A stretch of DNA of 64,000 nucleotides from DATBSK01 sp964532485 (GCA_964532485.1 CAZHKE010000001.1:62001-126000); one strand, 5' to 3'; shown: positions 33,789 through 42,785, counted from the first letter of the stretch. Program-made: numbers and translations. Notes: generated by a model not told the origin, from the sequence alone.

Positions 33789-34418
33789 TCAGGACGTCCG
33801 GACCCAGGTGTCGCGCGACAGGATCCGCCAGCCGGCTCCCCGGTCGAGGAACCGCGCCACGTCGGCGGCGACGACGCGCCGACCCTCGTCGCTGTCGTAG
33901 AAGCGTTCGCGGAGGTCGGCTACGGAGCGGAACCGCATCTCGGCGACCCCGTCGACTTCGGGTGCCTCGGCGGTCAGCGGCTCGAGCACGACGTTCTGCG
34001 CGTAGTGCCAGAAGGCGGGGTGGTGCCGGCGCACGATCGGCGTGTGGTGCTCGGTCCAATGGGCTGCCATCTGGGCGCGGGTGAGCGACGGCAGGCGGCG
34101 CAGGAACACGAGGCGGCAGAGCCCGGGAGGCTGGTCACCGTCGGACGGGCGCAGGCCGGCGTCGATCTGCACGTGCTCGTCGACGCGGTAGGCGTCCACG
34201 CGCCCGCCGAGCGCCCAGCCCCCGATCGTTGCCGCATCGGGCTCCTCGTCGCACCACGCGACCACCACCGCGTGCAGGCCGTCGGGCTGCTCGGCCGGCT
34301 CGTCGGGGTGCGGACGGTGCACGACGATCCGCGACGCAGGGAGCGCGCGCAACGCGTCGAGGTCCGGGTCGGCGCCGAGAACCACGCCCACCACCTTGAT
34401 GCTCTCGCCCGCCGTCAC
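33789..34418 (-). CDS. EthD-domain protein
   Basis: 209 residues from a GTG overlapping the SDR stop. The C-terminal half is EthD-like: RLVFLRRLPSLTRAQMAAHW, then EHHTPIVRRHHPAFWHYAQN, and AEMRFRSVADLRERFYDSDE. The N-terminal half (IKVVGVVLGADPD, LHAVVVAWCDEE) may be a second, degenerate barrel, giving a pseudo-dimer in one chain. EthD proteins accompany oxidative degradation systems; exact roles are poorly known. Confidence 0.74.
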   Translation of the reverse strand: MTAGESIKVVGVVLGADPDLDALRALPASRIVVHRPHPDEPAEQPDGLHAVVVAWCDEEPDAATIGGWALGGRVDAYRVDEHVQIDAGLRPSDGDQPPGLCRLVFLRRLPSLTRAQMAAHWTEHHTPIVRRHHPAFWHYAQNVVLEPLTAEAPEVDGVAEMRFRSVADLRERFYDSDEGRRVVAADVARFLDRGAGWRILSRDTWVRTS

Positions 34419-35143
34419 GTGTCGTATCGCGGCGACGGGACGTCCTCGACCCCGTTGCGGTGCGAGATCAGCTGGACGCGCCCGGAGTCATCGCGCTCGA
34501 GCAGCGCGGCGACCGCGTCGGCGACCGTCTCGGGTGCCAGGAACGTCGCACCACGGTCGACCCCCTGCTGCAGCCGCGCTCCGGCGACCATCGGCGTGTC
34601 GATGCCCGAAGGGCAGATCGCGTGCAGCCGCACCCCCTGCCGAGCGAGCTGCGGGGCGACGCTGCGCACGAAGCCGACGACGCCGTGCTTGGTCGCGGCG
34701 TAGATGGGATCGCCGCCGTAGGGGATCAGCCCGGCCAGCGACGCGGTGACCACGATCGCGCCGCCGCCGCGCTCGATCATCACCGGGGCGAGCGCGTGCA
34801 CGCCGAGCACGATGCCGTCGAGGTTGACGCCCACCAGCGCGCGATAGCGCGCAACCGGCGTCTCGAGGAACGGCACGCTGTCGGTCGATGCGAGGATCCC
34901 CGCGTTGAGGTGGACGAGGTCGACCCCCGTGCCAGCCCGCACGTCGTCGGCGAGGATCGACCATCCAGCCGCGTCCGAGACGTCGAGGTGCACGTAGCGA
35001 CCGCCGACATCGGTCGCTACCCGTCGTCCGTTGTCGTCGTCGTTGTCGACGACGACGACCGACGCGCCGTCACGGGCGAGCCGACGCGCGCTCGCGGCGC
35101 CGACTCCGGAGGCGGCGCCGGTCACGACCGCCACGGGGCTCAC
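34415..35143 (-). CDS. SDR-family oxidoreductase
   Basis: 242 residues from GTG 35143. VVTGAASGVGAASARRLA binds the cofactor, VVVVDNDDDN suggests NAD preference (Asp at the end of strand 2), LNAG is present, and the catalytic site is TASLAG...YAATK. The C-terminus is clipped compared with most SDRs: it ends VQLISHRNGVEDVPSPRYDT and lacks the usual TGQ-x-x-x-D-G-G strand. That missing strand is present in the 29-residue open frame just upstream. Confidence 0.84.
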   Translation of the reverse strand: MSPVAVVTGAASGVGAASARRLARDGASVVVVDNDDDNGRRVATDVGGRYVHLDVSDAAGWSILADDVRAGTGVDLVHLNAGILASTDSVPFLETPVARYRALVGVNLDGIVLGVHALAPVMIERGGGAIVVTASLAGLIPYGGDPIYAATKHGVVGFVRSVAPQLARQGVRLHAICPSGIDTPMVAGARLQQGVDRGATFLAPETVADAVAALLERDDSGRVQLISHRNGVEDVPSPRYDT

Positions 35144-35229
35144 CGCTCGGGCCGGTTCCGTGAGAGGTGCGCGCCGTCGTCGGCCAGGAGCGTCTGGCCG
35201 GTCACGCCGCGCCCGAGGTCGATCGTCAC
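35140..35229 (-). pseudogene. SDR C-terminal remnant (29 codons)
   Basis: The frame MTIDLGRGVTGQTLLADDGAHLSRN... (29 residues, GTG start) overlaps the alcohol dehydrogenase stop by four bases and the next SDR start by four bases. VTGQTLLADDGAHL is the final strand of many SDRs. It looks like the tail of a former SDR gene whose body was deleted without breaking the overlaps. It could be translated by coupling, but is too short to fold alone. Confidence 0.55.
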
Positions 35230-36164
35230 GGCTCGACCACGACCTTGATCGCGCCCGCAGCACGGTCGCCGGCGACGCGGAACGCCTCGGCGGCGGCATC
35301 GAGTGGGAAGCGATGGGTGATCAGCGTCCCGGCGATCAGGCGGTCGGACGCCAGGAGCATCGCCGCGTCGCCGAGGTCGGTGCCGTGCTCGTGCGCGCCG
35401 TACGTGAACGACCACTGGAAGCCCAGCTCCTTCATCAGGGCGGGCACGCTCGGGATGGCCACCGGAGACCAGTGGGTGCTGAGGAACACGACGCGCCCGC
35501 CGGGACGGCACAGGCGCACCGCGGTCTCGAGCGCCGACTCCGTGCCCGCGCACTCGAAGACGACGTCGTACTCACCGTCGGCCGGCACGGCGCCGAGCCG
35601 CTCACCCGCGATTCGCTGGGACTCGTGTCGCGCGACGAGTCCGACCTCGGCGGCCGAGCCGCGCGCGGCTGCGATCGTCGCGAGACCGATCCCGCCGGCA
35701 CCGATCACGGCGACGCGCTCACCGCCCGAGAGCCCCGCGAGGCGCACCGCGTGCGTCGCGACGCCGAGGGGTTCGACGAGGCAGGCGGTCGCGGGCGTGA
35801 GGCCCTCGGGCAGGGGCACGATCGATGCCGGGTCCACGGCCACCGCGTCGGCCATGCCGCCGTCGGTGGAGACGCCGTGGATGCGCTGTGAGCCGGTGCG
35901 GCAGCGGTAGCCGTACCCGGCGCTGCACTGGTCGCACGTGCCGCACGGCCGGTTGGGGTCGACTGCGACCGCCGTCCCGTCGTCGAGCAGGCCCGCGAAC
36001 TCGTGTCCGAGGATCTGGGGGAGCGGCCCGTACTCGATCAGGTGCAGGTCGGAGCCGCAGATGCTCGCCGACTGCACCCGCACGATGACCTGCTCACCAT
36101 CGGCTGGCGGATCCGGGACGTCGACGACTTCGATCCCGCGCTCGGCGCTGCGGACGCCGCGCAT
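35226..36164 (-). CDS. Zinc-dependent medium-chain alcohol dehydrogenase
   Basis: 312 residues from ATG 36164 (MRGVRSAERG); the longer frame runs into a palindrome. Catalytic zinc ligands are in ASICGSDLHL and LGHEFAG, the structural zinc loop is CGTCDQCSAGYGYRC, and VAVIGAGGIGLATIAAARG binds NAD(P). It would oxidise an alcohol or cis-diol made by the Rieske oxygenase encoded just upstream. Relatives include sorbitol and threonine dehydrogenases. Confidence 0.86.
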   Translation of the reverse strand: MRGVRSAERGIEVVDVPDPPADGEQVIVRVQSASICGSDLHLIEYGPLPQILGHEFAGLLDDGTAVAVDPNRPCGTCDQCSAGYGYRCRTGSQRIHGVSTDGGMADAVAVDPASIVPLPEGLTPATACLVEPLGVATHAVRLAGLSGGERVAVIGAGGIGLATIAAARGSAAEVGLVARHESQRIAGERLGAVPADGEYDVVFECAGTESALETAVRLCRPGGRVVFLSTHWSPVAIPSVPALMKELGFQWSFTYGAHEHGTDLGDAAMLLASDRLIAGTLITHRFPLDAAAEAFRVAGDRAAGAIKVVVEP

Positions 36165-36175
36165 CTCACGCGGGT

Positions 36176-36216
36176 TTGCGTCGAAGAACCACACCTGACG
36201 TGGGTCTGCGACGCAA
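36176..36216. repeat. Imperfect 17-bp hairpin, family A-like
   Basis: Stem TTGCGTCG-a-AGA-a-CCAC against its complement (two mismatches), seven-base loop. It lies between the Rieske and alcohol dehydrogenase genes. The TTGCGTC / GACGCAA ends recall family A, but the loop differs. It could lower read-through inside the operon. Confidence 0.5.
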
Positions 36217-36224
36217 GAGTGTCA

Positions 36225-37619
36225 TCAGCCGCCGGTGAGCTCGGTGGGCTCGATGCCGAGGTAGCGCTCGAGGTTGCGGTGGAGGCTCTCGATGCGCATC
36301 TCCTCGCGCGACAGCGTGAGGTGGGTGAACCCGGGCTGGTGGAGCCCTCGCTGCGCTCGCTGGAGGTTCTCGACGTCCTGGTTGAACACGACGCCGAGGT
36401 CCGCGGTCTCGGCGTCCATGGTCACGTCGACCGGTCGGTCGCGGGGCGCATCCCGTGGGACACGCGAGAAGTAGAGGAGATCCATCAGGCAGTCGTCGGG
36501 TGTCGCGCCGGGACGCATCCGGAGCAGGGCGAGGCTCTCGGCCAGGAACACCGGTGAGATGTTGGGGAAGCAGTTGTACTGGTGGAGGTCGGTGACCTGC
36601 TCGTCGGTGAAGTCGTCGAGGTCGACGCCCAGCTCGACGGCGCGCTCGCGGATGAGCCGCGCCAGCAGGGTGCGCATCGACTCGCCGGGCTCGCGCTCGG
36701 GCACCGGTCCCGGGTCGCCGCCGCTCGGTCGACCCACGCGCTCGCCCTGCGTCGCGCAGAACGACTCCCAGATCTGTTGATCGGACGCTCCGTCGCGCAG
36801 GCGCGGGCTCGGGATCCCGTAGGGCTGGTTGAGCCGGCCGTGCCGCTCCCACACCTCCTGCGGACCGTTCACGTCGTCGGTCGACGGGATCATCTGCCGG
36901 TGGATGCCCTGCACGTGGTACGTCTCGCTGAACGCGTCGATGCCCGTCTTCCAGTTGCACGCCAGCGGCACGGTCACGATGGCGCGGCACGCGAACTCGT
37001 CGGTGCGCAGCCACGCCGTCTCGGCGGGCACGGGAGCAAGGAAGTCGCCGAGGGGCTCGGCGTCGAGGTCGAGGTTCACGAAGACCATCGGGCCCCAGGT
37101 GTCGACCTGCACCGCGCGCAGTGCGTAGTCGTCGTTCTCGATGACGCCGAAGCCCTTGCGCGACGGGACCTCGCGGAGCCGGCCGCCGAGATCCCAGCAC
37201 CAGCGGTGGTACACGCAGCGGATCTCGGTGCGACCGGTGCCGGCGCCGTTGCACAGCTCGTTGCCGCGGTGCAAGCACACGTTCTGGAACGCCCGTAGCT
37301 CGCCGTCGTCGCCCCGCACGATCAGCACCGACAGCGGCCCGCACGTGTACTCGAACCAGTCGCCGGGGTCGCGCACGTGGTCGACGCTGCACGCCACCTG
37401 CCAGACGTGGGGCCAGAGGTGCTCGGTCTCGAGCGCGGCCCACTCGGGGGACGTGTAGCGCGACGCCGGCACGAGCACGGGCCTGCGCCGGTCGCTCACC
37501 GTCCCGATCGTGGAGCCGACCGGTGCCTCCTCCGTCACCTCGCCCGCGTAGGCAGGGCCGCCCGGTCGGGCATCTCGGATCCTGACCTCGCGGGTCCGGG
37601 GCGCCGGGGCCTGGGTCAC
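36225..37619 (-). CDS. Rieske ring-hydroxylating oxygenase, large subunit
   Basis: 464 residues. The GTG at 37619 is preferred to 37628 because TAGGGT sits seven bases upstream of it. The Rieske ligands are in VCLHRGNELC and CVYHRWCWD. The mononuclear iron site is DAFSETYHVQGIHRQ (His, His). The C-terminus has the helical TLSREEMRIESLHRN. No small subunit, ferredoxin or reductase gene is next to it, so it may be a homo-oligomer using a shared electron chain. It heads the operon with dehydrogenase, SDR, EthD-like and Coq4-like genes, under the shared operator at 37642. Confidence 0.87.
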   Translation of the reverse strand: MTQAPAPRTREVRIRDARPGGPAYAGEVTEEAPVGSTIGTVSDRRRPVLVPASRYTSPEWAALETEHLWPHVWQVACSVDHVRDPGDWFEYTCGPLSVLIVRGDDGELRAFQNVCLHRGNELCNGAGTGRTEIRCVYHRWCWDLGGRLREVPSRKGFGVIENDDYALRAVQVDTWGPMVFVNLDLDAEPLGDFLAPVPAETAWLRTDEFACRAIVTVPLACNWKTGIDAFSETYHVQGIHRQMIPSTDDVNGPQEVWERHGRLNQPYGIPSPRLRDGASDQQIWESFCATQGERVGRPSGGDPGPVPEREPGESMRTLLARLIRERAVELGVDLDDFTDEQVTDLHQYNCFPNISPVFLAESLALLRMRPGATPDDCLMDLLYFSRVPRDAPRDRPVDVTMDAETADLGVVFNQDVENLQRAQRGLHQPGFTHLTLSREEMRIESLHRNLERYLGIEPTELTGG

Positions 37620-37626
37620 GGGGTGC

Positions 37627-37656
37627 ACCCTACGGCGACATCTGACGCCTCGTCAG
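37627..37656 (-). promoter_or_regulatory. Rieske promoter: TAGGGT with operator CTGACG-CCT-CGTCAG
   Basis: On the minus strand TAGGGT (37627-37632) gives a leaderless start at 37619. The perfect dyad CTGACG-N3-CGTCAG lies at 37642-37656, over the -35/spacer area. The same dyad is found at 19854 and 53482. Confidence 0.6.
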
Positions 37657-37659
37657 GCT

Positions 37660-37673
37660 TGAAACACGTTCCA
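37660..37673. promoter_or_regulatory. KstR-like box TGAAACACGTTCCA (copy 1)
   Basis: The core AAC-N2-GTT with T and A at the ends fits TNNAACNNGTTNNA, the core of mycobacterial KstR operators. The longer GCTTGAAAC..GTTCCA block is repeated upstream of the second binding-protein gene (39178). TACAGT at 37703 is a possible -10 box for the gene at 37762. Confidence 0.5.
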
Positions 37674-37761
37674 GTCGCGGTCAGAATCCCCCGGCCTGGG
37701 CCTACAGTCCGGGCTCGGCACGATTCCGGACCCGGACGGGGCCGGTGACAAGGGGGGAAGG

Positions 37762-39090
37762 GTGAGACGGACTCGCTGGGTGGCGCTCCTCGCCACGACG
37801 GTCCTCGCGCTGTCGGCGACGACCGCGATCGCAAGCGCGCAGGGCGGAGACGAGAAGCCCGAGGCCACCGAGGTCGGGATCACCGACGACGAGATCCGCG
37901 TCGCCGTCATCGCCGACGTCGAGAACTCGCTCGCACCGGGCCTGTTCCAGGGTGCGCCCACCGGCGTCGAGGGCTGGGCCAAGAACGTCAACAAGAACGG
38001 CGGGCTGGCGGGCCGCAAGGTGGTCGTCGACTTCATCGACTCGCACCTCTCGGCCGACGACTCCCGCAACGCCTTCATCAAGGCGTGCTCGGAGGACTTC
38101 GCTGTCGTCGGTGCCGCGGCGCTGTTCCTCAACAACGTCGACGACATCGAGGCGTGCGTCGACCAGGCCGGGAACCCGACGGGTCTGCCGGACATCGCGG
38201 TCGTGACGACCGAGGTCGTGCAGCAGTGCTCGCCGACGACGTTCGGCATCAACCCGCCGACGATCGTGTGTGACACCAAGGACGAGCACCCGCAGACGTA
38301 CCAGGCCAACGCCGGGCGCGCGTACTACTACCAGAAGAAGTTCGGGAAGGACCTCCACGGCCCGTTCCTCTTCTCGGCCGACATCAAGGCGGCGAACAAC
38401 GCCAACCGGGCCTCGATGACGCCGATGCAGGAGGTCGGGATCCAGGCCGACGAGGAGCTGGACATCGGTGCGACCGCTCCGCAGAGCGAGTACACCCCGG
38501 TCGTCCAGACGATGAAGGACAACGGCTCGAACTACGCCCAGAGCGGTCTGTCGTTCAACTCGACGGTCGCGCTGCGCAAGGAGGCCAAGCTCCAGGGCCT
38601 CACCGACCCCGACATCATCTGGGACTGCACCCTCCAGTGCTACGACCAGGCGCTGCTCGAGCAGGGCGGATCCGACGTCGAGGACCAGTACGTCTCGCTC
38701 CTCTTCCTCCCGTTCGAGGAGGCCAGCTCGAACAAGGAGCTCAAGACCTTCCTCAAGACGGTGGGCAAGGACGAGGCCGACGGCTTCGGTGCCCAGGCGT
38801 GGGCGTCGGGGGTGCTGTTCCAGCAGGCCGTCGAGAAGATCGCCGACGCGCAGGGCGTGAACGGCATCAACCGCCAGGCGCTGTTCGACGAGCTGAACAA
38901 GGTGACGGCGTTCGACGCCAACGGGATGATCGGCACGGTCAACGTCGCCGAGCGCGTCCCGACGCCGTGCTACGCGCTGGTGCAGGTCGAGAACGGCGAG
39001 TTCGTGCGGGTGACCCCGACGAAGAAGGGCACGTTCAACTGCGACAAGAAGAACCTGCAGCAGGTCGAGCTCGACCTCCTCACGGGCTGA
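37762..39090 (+). CDS. Liv-type ABC transporter substrate-binding protein 1
   Basis: 442 residues from a GTG with AAGGGGGG upstream. Signal peptide (RRTRWVALLATTVLALSAT... cleaved near ASA). The mature chain has the type-1 periplasmic-binding fold: IRVAVIADVENSL, NGGLAGRKVVVDFIDSHLSADD, KACSEDFAVVGAAAL, and a Cys-rich midsection (IWDCTLQCYDQA). It differs from classic LivK by these Cys pairs. The paralogue at 39232 follows, and the permease and ATPase come next. The ligand is probably not an amino acid if the KstR-like box is real. Confidence 0.87.
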   Translation: MRRTRWVALLATTVLALSATTAIASAQGGDEKPEATEVGITDDEIRVAVIADVENSLAPGLFQGAPTGVEGWAKNVNKNGGLAGRKVVVDFIDSHLSADDSRNAFIKACSEDFAVVGAAALFLNNVDDIEACVDQAGNPTGLPDIAVVTTEVVQQCSPTTFGINPPTIVCDTKDEHPQTYQANAGRAYYYQKKFGKDLHGPFLFSADIKAANNANRASMTPMQEVGIQADEELDIGATAPQSEYTPVVQTMKDNGSNYAQSGLSFNSTVALRKEAKLQGLTDPDIIWDCTLQCYDQALLEQGGSDVEDQYVSLLFLPFEEASSNKELKTFLKTVGKDEADGFGAQAWASGVLFQQAVEKIADAQGVNGINRQALFDELNKVTAFDANGMIGTVNVAERVPTPCYALVQVENGEFVRVTPTKKGTFNCDKKNLQQVELDLLTG

Positions 39091-39106
39091 GCGACGAGCC
39101 GGAGCG

Positions 39107-39141
39107 ACGAGGTGCCGTGGCCGTCGGCCGCGGCACCTCGT
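39107..39141. terminator. Hairpin between the two binding-protein genes
   Basis: A 16-bp stem (ACGAGGTGCCGTGGCC with one G:T) and a GTC loop, right after the first binding-protein gene. It would reduce read-through, so the two binding proteins may be made from separate transcripts with their own promoters. Confidence 0.65.
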
Positions 39142-39177
39142 TCGTGTCGGGCCCTGGGAGATCGGGGTGGGGGCGCT

Positions 39178-39191
39178 TGAAACGTGTTCCA
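39178..39191. promoter_or_regulatory. KstR-like box TGAAACGTGTTCCA (copy 2)
   Basis: Same core (TGAAAC-N2-GTTCCA) as the box at 37660, also preceded by GCT. It is 41 bases before the GTG of the second binding-protein gene. Confidence 0.5.
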
Positions 39192-39231
39192 TCCGACGAC
39201 AGGATGAGCCGACACGATGATGGGGGGACCG

Positions 39232-40575
39232 GTGGGACACAGGCGCGCTCGGACGACGACGATGCTCGTGGCGGCGCTGGTGGCGATCGCATCGATCGGC
39301 ACGACGGCGATCGCCTCGGCCCAGGACGGCGGCGGTGAGTCGCTCGAGGCCACCGACATCGGGATCACCCCCGACGAGATCAGGATCGCGGTGCTCGCCG
39401 ACGTCGAGAACCAGCTCCAGCCCGGCCTCTTCCAGGGGACACCGGACGCGATGGCCGGCTTCGAGAAGTACATCAACAAGACCGGTGGCCTGGCGGGGCG
39501 CAAGCTCGTCGTCGACTTCATCGACACGCACCTGTCGGCCGACGACACTCGCAACGGGATCGTCGAGGCGTGTGAGAACGACTTCGCGCTGGTCAGCACC
39601 ACGTCGCTGTTCGTGAACAACGTCGACGACATGCTCAACTGCGTGGACTCCGCGGGAGCCGCGATCGGCCTGCCCGACTTCCCCGTGCTGACGACCGAGC
39701 CGGTGCACCAGTGCTCGCCGGTGTCGCACCCGATCAACCCGCCGACGCTCGACTGCGCAACCATCGACCAGCACCCGCAGACGTACCGGGCGAACACCGG
39801 CCCGACCGGGTACTACCTCAAGCAGCACGACGACGACCTGAGCGGAGTGTTCCTCTACCCCTCCGACCTCAAGTCGGCCAAGGACTCCCAGGTGCCGATC
39901 TTCAAGGCCCAGGAGGAGAAGGGCATCGAGCTCGACGCCGAGTACGACGTGTCGGCGCGCGCGCAGCAGAGCGCCTACACGCCGATCGCGCAGCAGATCA
40001 AGGCCGACGGCTCCACGTACGCCCGCAGCGGCCTGGCGTTCAGCTCGACGGTGTCCTTGCGCAAGGAGTCGAAGCTCCAGGGCGTCGACAGCGTCGAGGT
40101 CTGGGACTGCTCGGTGCAGTGCTACAACACCCAGCTCCTGGAGCAGGGTGGATCCGACGTCGAGGACCAGTACGTGTACCTGACCCTCGTCCCGTTCTTC
40201 AACGAGGCCAAGGCGAACAAGATGACGAGCAACTTCGTCAAGTACACCGGGAAGGACAAGGTCGACGGCTTCGGCGCGCAGGCGTGGGCGGCGGGCGTGT
40301 ACTTCCGGGATGCGGTGAGCTCCGTCGTCGACGAGGGAGGCAACAACGCGTTGACCCGCGAGGCACTCCTCGATGCCGCGGACAACGTCAACGGCTTCAC
40401 CGCCGACGGGATGATCGGCAAGACCGACGTGGGCGACCGCGTGCCGTCGCCGTGCTTCGCGCTGCTCCAGGTGCGCAACGGCGACTTCGAGCGCGTCTAC
40501 CCGAAGAAGGCGGCGTCCTTCGACTGCAAGAAGAGCAACCTGGTCACGCTCGACCTCGATCTGATCACCGGCTAG
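39232..40575 (+). CDS. Liv-type ABC transporter substrate-binding protein 2
   Basis: 447 residues from GTG 39232 (GGGGGGA upstream); an ATG at 39217 is less well placed. Signal peptide ends near ASA-QDG. The sequence parallels the first copy throughout: IRIAVLADVENQLQPGLFQG, GGLAGRKLVVDFIDTHLSADD, EVWDCSVQCYNTQ, GGSDVEDQYVYL. A tandem duplication with divergence suggests two related ligands served by one membrane complex. Confidence 0.87.
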   Translation: MGHRRARTTTMLVAALVAIASIGTTAIASAQDGGGESLEATDIGITPDEIRIAVLADVENQLQPGLFQGTPDAMAGFEKYINKTGGLAGRKLVVDFIDTHLSADDTRNGIVEACENDFALVSTTSLFVNNVDDMLNCVDSAGAAIGLPDFPVLTTEPVHQCSPVSHPINPPTLDCATIDQHPQTYRANTGPTGYYLKQHDDDLSGVFLYPSDLKSAKDSQVPIFKAQEEKGIELDAEYDVSARAQQSAYTPIAQQIKADGSTYARSGLAFSSTVSLRKESKLQGVDSVEVWDCSVQCYNTQLLEQGGSDVEDQYVYLTLVPFFNEAKANKMTSNFVKYTGKDKVDGFGAQAWAAGVYFRDAVSSVVDEGGNNALTREALLDAADNVNGFTADGMIGKTDVGDRVPSPCFALLQVRNGDFERVYPKKAASFDCKKSNLVTLDLDLITG

Positions 40576-40609
40576 CCGCGAGCGGGGCGACAAGAAGGGG
40601 AATCACGAC

Positions 40610-42784
40610 GTGGCGACCGTGACCGAGCGGCTGCGGGGGCGACAGCACCGGTCGACGCTGGTCGCGGCGTTGGTCGTCGCGATCTTCGTCGGCTTCATCG
40701 TCCAGGAGTCATGGGCGGGGCGGGAGGTCACCGGCGACTCGCTGCTCTTCTTCGTCATCGTCGGCATCACGCTCGGCTCGATCTACGCGGTCGCGGCGGC
40801 CGGTCTGGTCGTCACGTACACGACCTCGGGCATCTTCAACTTCGCGCAGGGCGCGATGGGGATGTTCCTCGCGTTCATCTACTGGGAGCTCAAGGTCAAC
40901 GCGGGCATCCAAACGATGGTCGCGCTGATCCTCACCGTGCTCGTGGCCGCGCCACTCATGGGCGCGGTGATCGAACGCGTCTTCATGCGCCGGCTCACGA
41001 CCGCGCCCCTGGTCTCGCAGCTCGTGGTGACGATCGGCTTGATGCTCTTCCTCATCGGGCTCGCGGCGACGTTCTGGGACCCCGGGGAGACCCGCTCGGT
41101 CGGGACGTTCTTCGGCAGCGACGGCTTCAACATCGGTCAGACGTTCCTCCCGTGGTACCGGCTCATCACGATCGTGGCCGGGCTGCTGCTCGCGCTGGGG
41201 ATCCGGTTGCTGCTCTACCGGACGCGTCTCGGCGTCGCGATGCGGGCCGTCGTCGACAACCGTGAGCTCGCGGCGCTCAACGGCGCACGCCCGGGCCTCA
41301 CGTCCCAGTTCTCGTGGGCGCTCGGCACGGCGATGGCGGCCCTGGCGGGCATCTTCCTCGCCGAGGAGCTGTCGACGCTGTCGATCGAGACGCTCACGCT
41401 GCTGATCATCGACGCCTTCGCGGCGGCGATCATCGGACGTCTCAAGAGCCTCCCGATGACCTACGTCGGCGGGATGATCATCGGGCTCTCGCTGTCGTTC
41501 CAGGCCAACTTCCTCACGTGGTCCGGCCGTTGGAGCCCCGCCGGTCAGGCCATCCCGACGATCATCCTCTTCCTCGCGCTGCTGTTCCTGCCCCAGGCGC
41601 GCATCGAAGGACGGCGCATCGGGCGCGTGATCGCGCCCCGACTGCCGACGATCAGACGCGCGCTGTTCGGCTTCGCGTTGCTGCTCGTCGGGATCTTCCT
41701 GCTCATCGGGTTGATCTCGCGTCCCGACGTGCGAATGGTCGGCCTCGCGATGGTGACGGCCTTCATCATGCTGTCGCTCGTCCCGCTGATCGGCTGGTCG
41801 GGGCAGGTGTCGCTCGCGCAGGTCACGTTCGTCGGCATCGGTGCGTGGGCGGCCGTCGAGTTCGCCAACGGTGGTGGTCAGGTCTTCGGACTCGAGATCT
41901 TCAGTGCCGGCAGCCCGTGGCTGCTCCTCGTCGGTGCGATCGTCGCCGTGCCGATCGGGGTCCTGATGGCGCTCCCCGCCTTGCGGTTGCAGGGTCTGTA
42001 CCTCGCGCTCGCGACCCTCGCGTTCGCGCGCCTCGCGGAGTTCGTCATCTTCGACCAACCCGAGGTGTTCGGCGGCGCCGGGCGGCGGCTCGCCGACCTC
42101 GAGGCGTTCGGGCAGAACATCACCGAGCCGTTCGGCGTCCTCGGTCTCGACTTCCCCCAGGACGCAGGCTTCGTGCTGTTCATCACCGTCATGTTCTGCC
42201 TCTTCGGCTTCATGATCGTCCTCATGCGTCGCGGCGCGTTCGGCCGCCGCCTGATGGCGATGAAGGACAGTCCGGCGGCGTGCGCCACGCTCGGCGTGAA
42301 CCTGCTCACCACGAAGGTCGCGGTGTTCGCGCTCTCGGCCGCGATCGCGGGGTTCGGCGGCGCCATGCTCGGCATGCTGCGCGGGTCGGCATCGACGGCG
42401 AACTTTCAGGTGCTCCAGGGCCTGCCGTACGTCATCCTCGTCGTCATCGGCGGCGCGTCGGTCGTCAGCGGTGCCCTCCTCGGTGGCTTCCTGTTCCAGC
42501 TGCCGGTGTTCCTCGTCGACCGCCTCAGCACCTGGGAGGTCACAGTGCCGCTCGCGGGCACGTTCAAGCCGTTCGTCATCTGGAACCGGATCGCCACCGG
42601 TCTGCTCGGTGTCGCGCTCGGCCGCCGCCCCGAGGGGATCGTGCCGGAGGTCAGCAGCGAGCTGGACGAGAAGCGACGGAATCGCAAGCGGGGCGCCGTG
42701 TCGTCGGGCGCCGCCGGCGGCAGCGGGCCGCCATCGTCGTCCGAGCCGGCGCCGGCGGAGCCGGTCCCGACGCCGGGGGGCTGA
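40610..42784 (+). CDS. Fused LivH-LivM branched-chain-type ABC permease
   Basis: 724 residues from a GTG. The first 300 residues are LivH-like (GSIYAVAAAGLVVTYTTSGIFNFAQGA is the family start; split here as GSIYAV then SGIFNFAQGA). The second part is LivM-like: GWSGQVSLAQVTFVGIGAWA and the EAA-like KDSPAACATLGVNLLTTKV. About 16-18 membrane helices are expected. The C-terminal tail is Lys/Pro/Ser-rich. The two permeases are separate genes in most systems, so this fusion fixes their ratio. Confidence 0.88.
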   Translation: MATVTERLRGRQHRSTLVAALVVAIFVGFIVQESWAGREVTGDSLLFFVIVGITLGSIYAVAAAGLVVTYTTSGIFNFAQGAMGMFLAFIYWELKVNAGIQTMVALILTVLVAAPLMGAVIERVFMRRLTTAPLVSQLVVTIGLMLFLIGLAATFWDPGETRSVGTFFGSDGFNIGQTFLPWYRLITIVAGLLLALGIRLLLYRTRLGVAMRAVVDNRELAALNGARPGLTSQFSWALGTAMAALAGIFLAEELSTLSIETLTLLIIDAFAAAIIGRLKSLPMTYVGGMIIGLSLSFQANFLTWSGRWSPAGQAIPTIILFLALLFLPQARIEGRRIGRVIAPRLPTIRRALFGFALLLVGIFLLIGLISRPDVRMVGLAMVTAFIMLSLVPLIGWSGQVSLAQVTFVGIGAWAAVEFANGGGQVFGLEIFSAGSPWLLLVGAIVAVPIGVLMALPALRLQGLYLALATLAFARLAEFVIFDQPEVFGGAGRRLADLEAFGQNITEPFGVLGLDFPQDAGFVLFITVMFCLFGFMIVLMRRGAFGRRLMAMKDSPAACATLGVNLLTTKVAVFALSAAIAGFGGAMLGMLRGSASTANFQVLQGLPYVILVVIGGASVVSGALLGGFLFQLPVFLVDRLSTWEVTVPLAGTFKPFVIWNRIATGLLGVALGRRPEGIVPEVSSELDEKRRNRKRGAVSSGAAGGSGPPSSSEPAPAEPVPTPGG

Positions 42785-42785
42785 C

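Noticed and set aside
37702..40593. A 963-codon open frame on the minus strand across both binding-protein genes
   Set aside because: It is a mirror of the real plus-strand genes; the composition is Arg/Val/His/Leu-rich with no motif, and the plus strand has signal peptides and binding-protein motifs.
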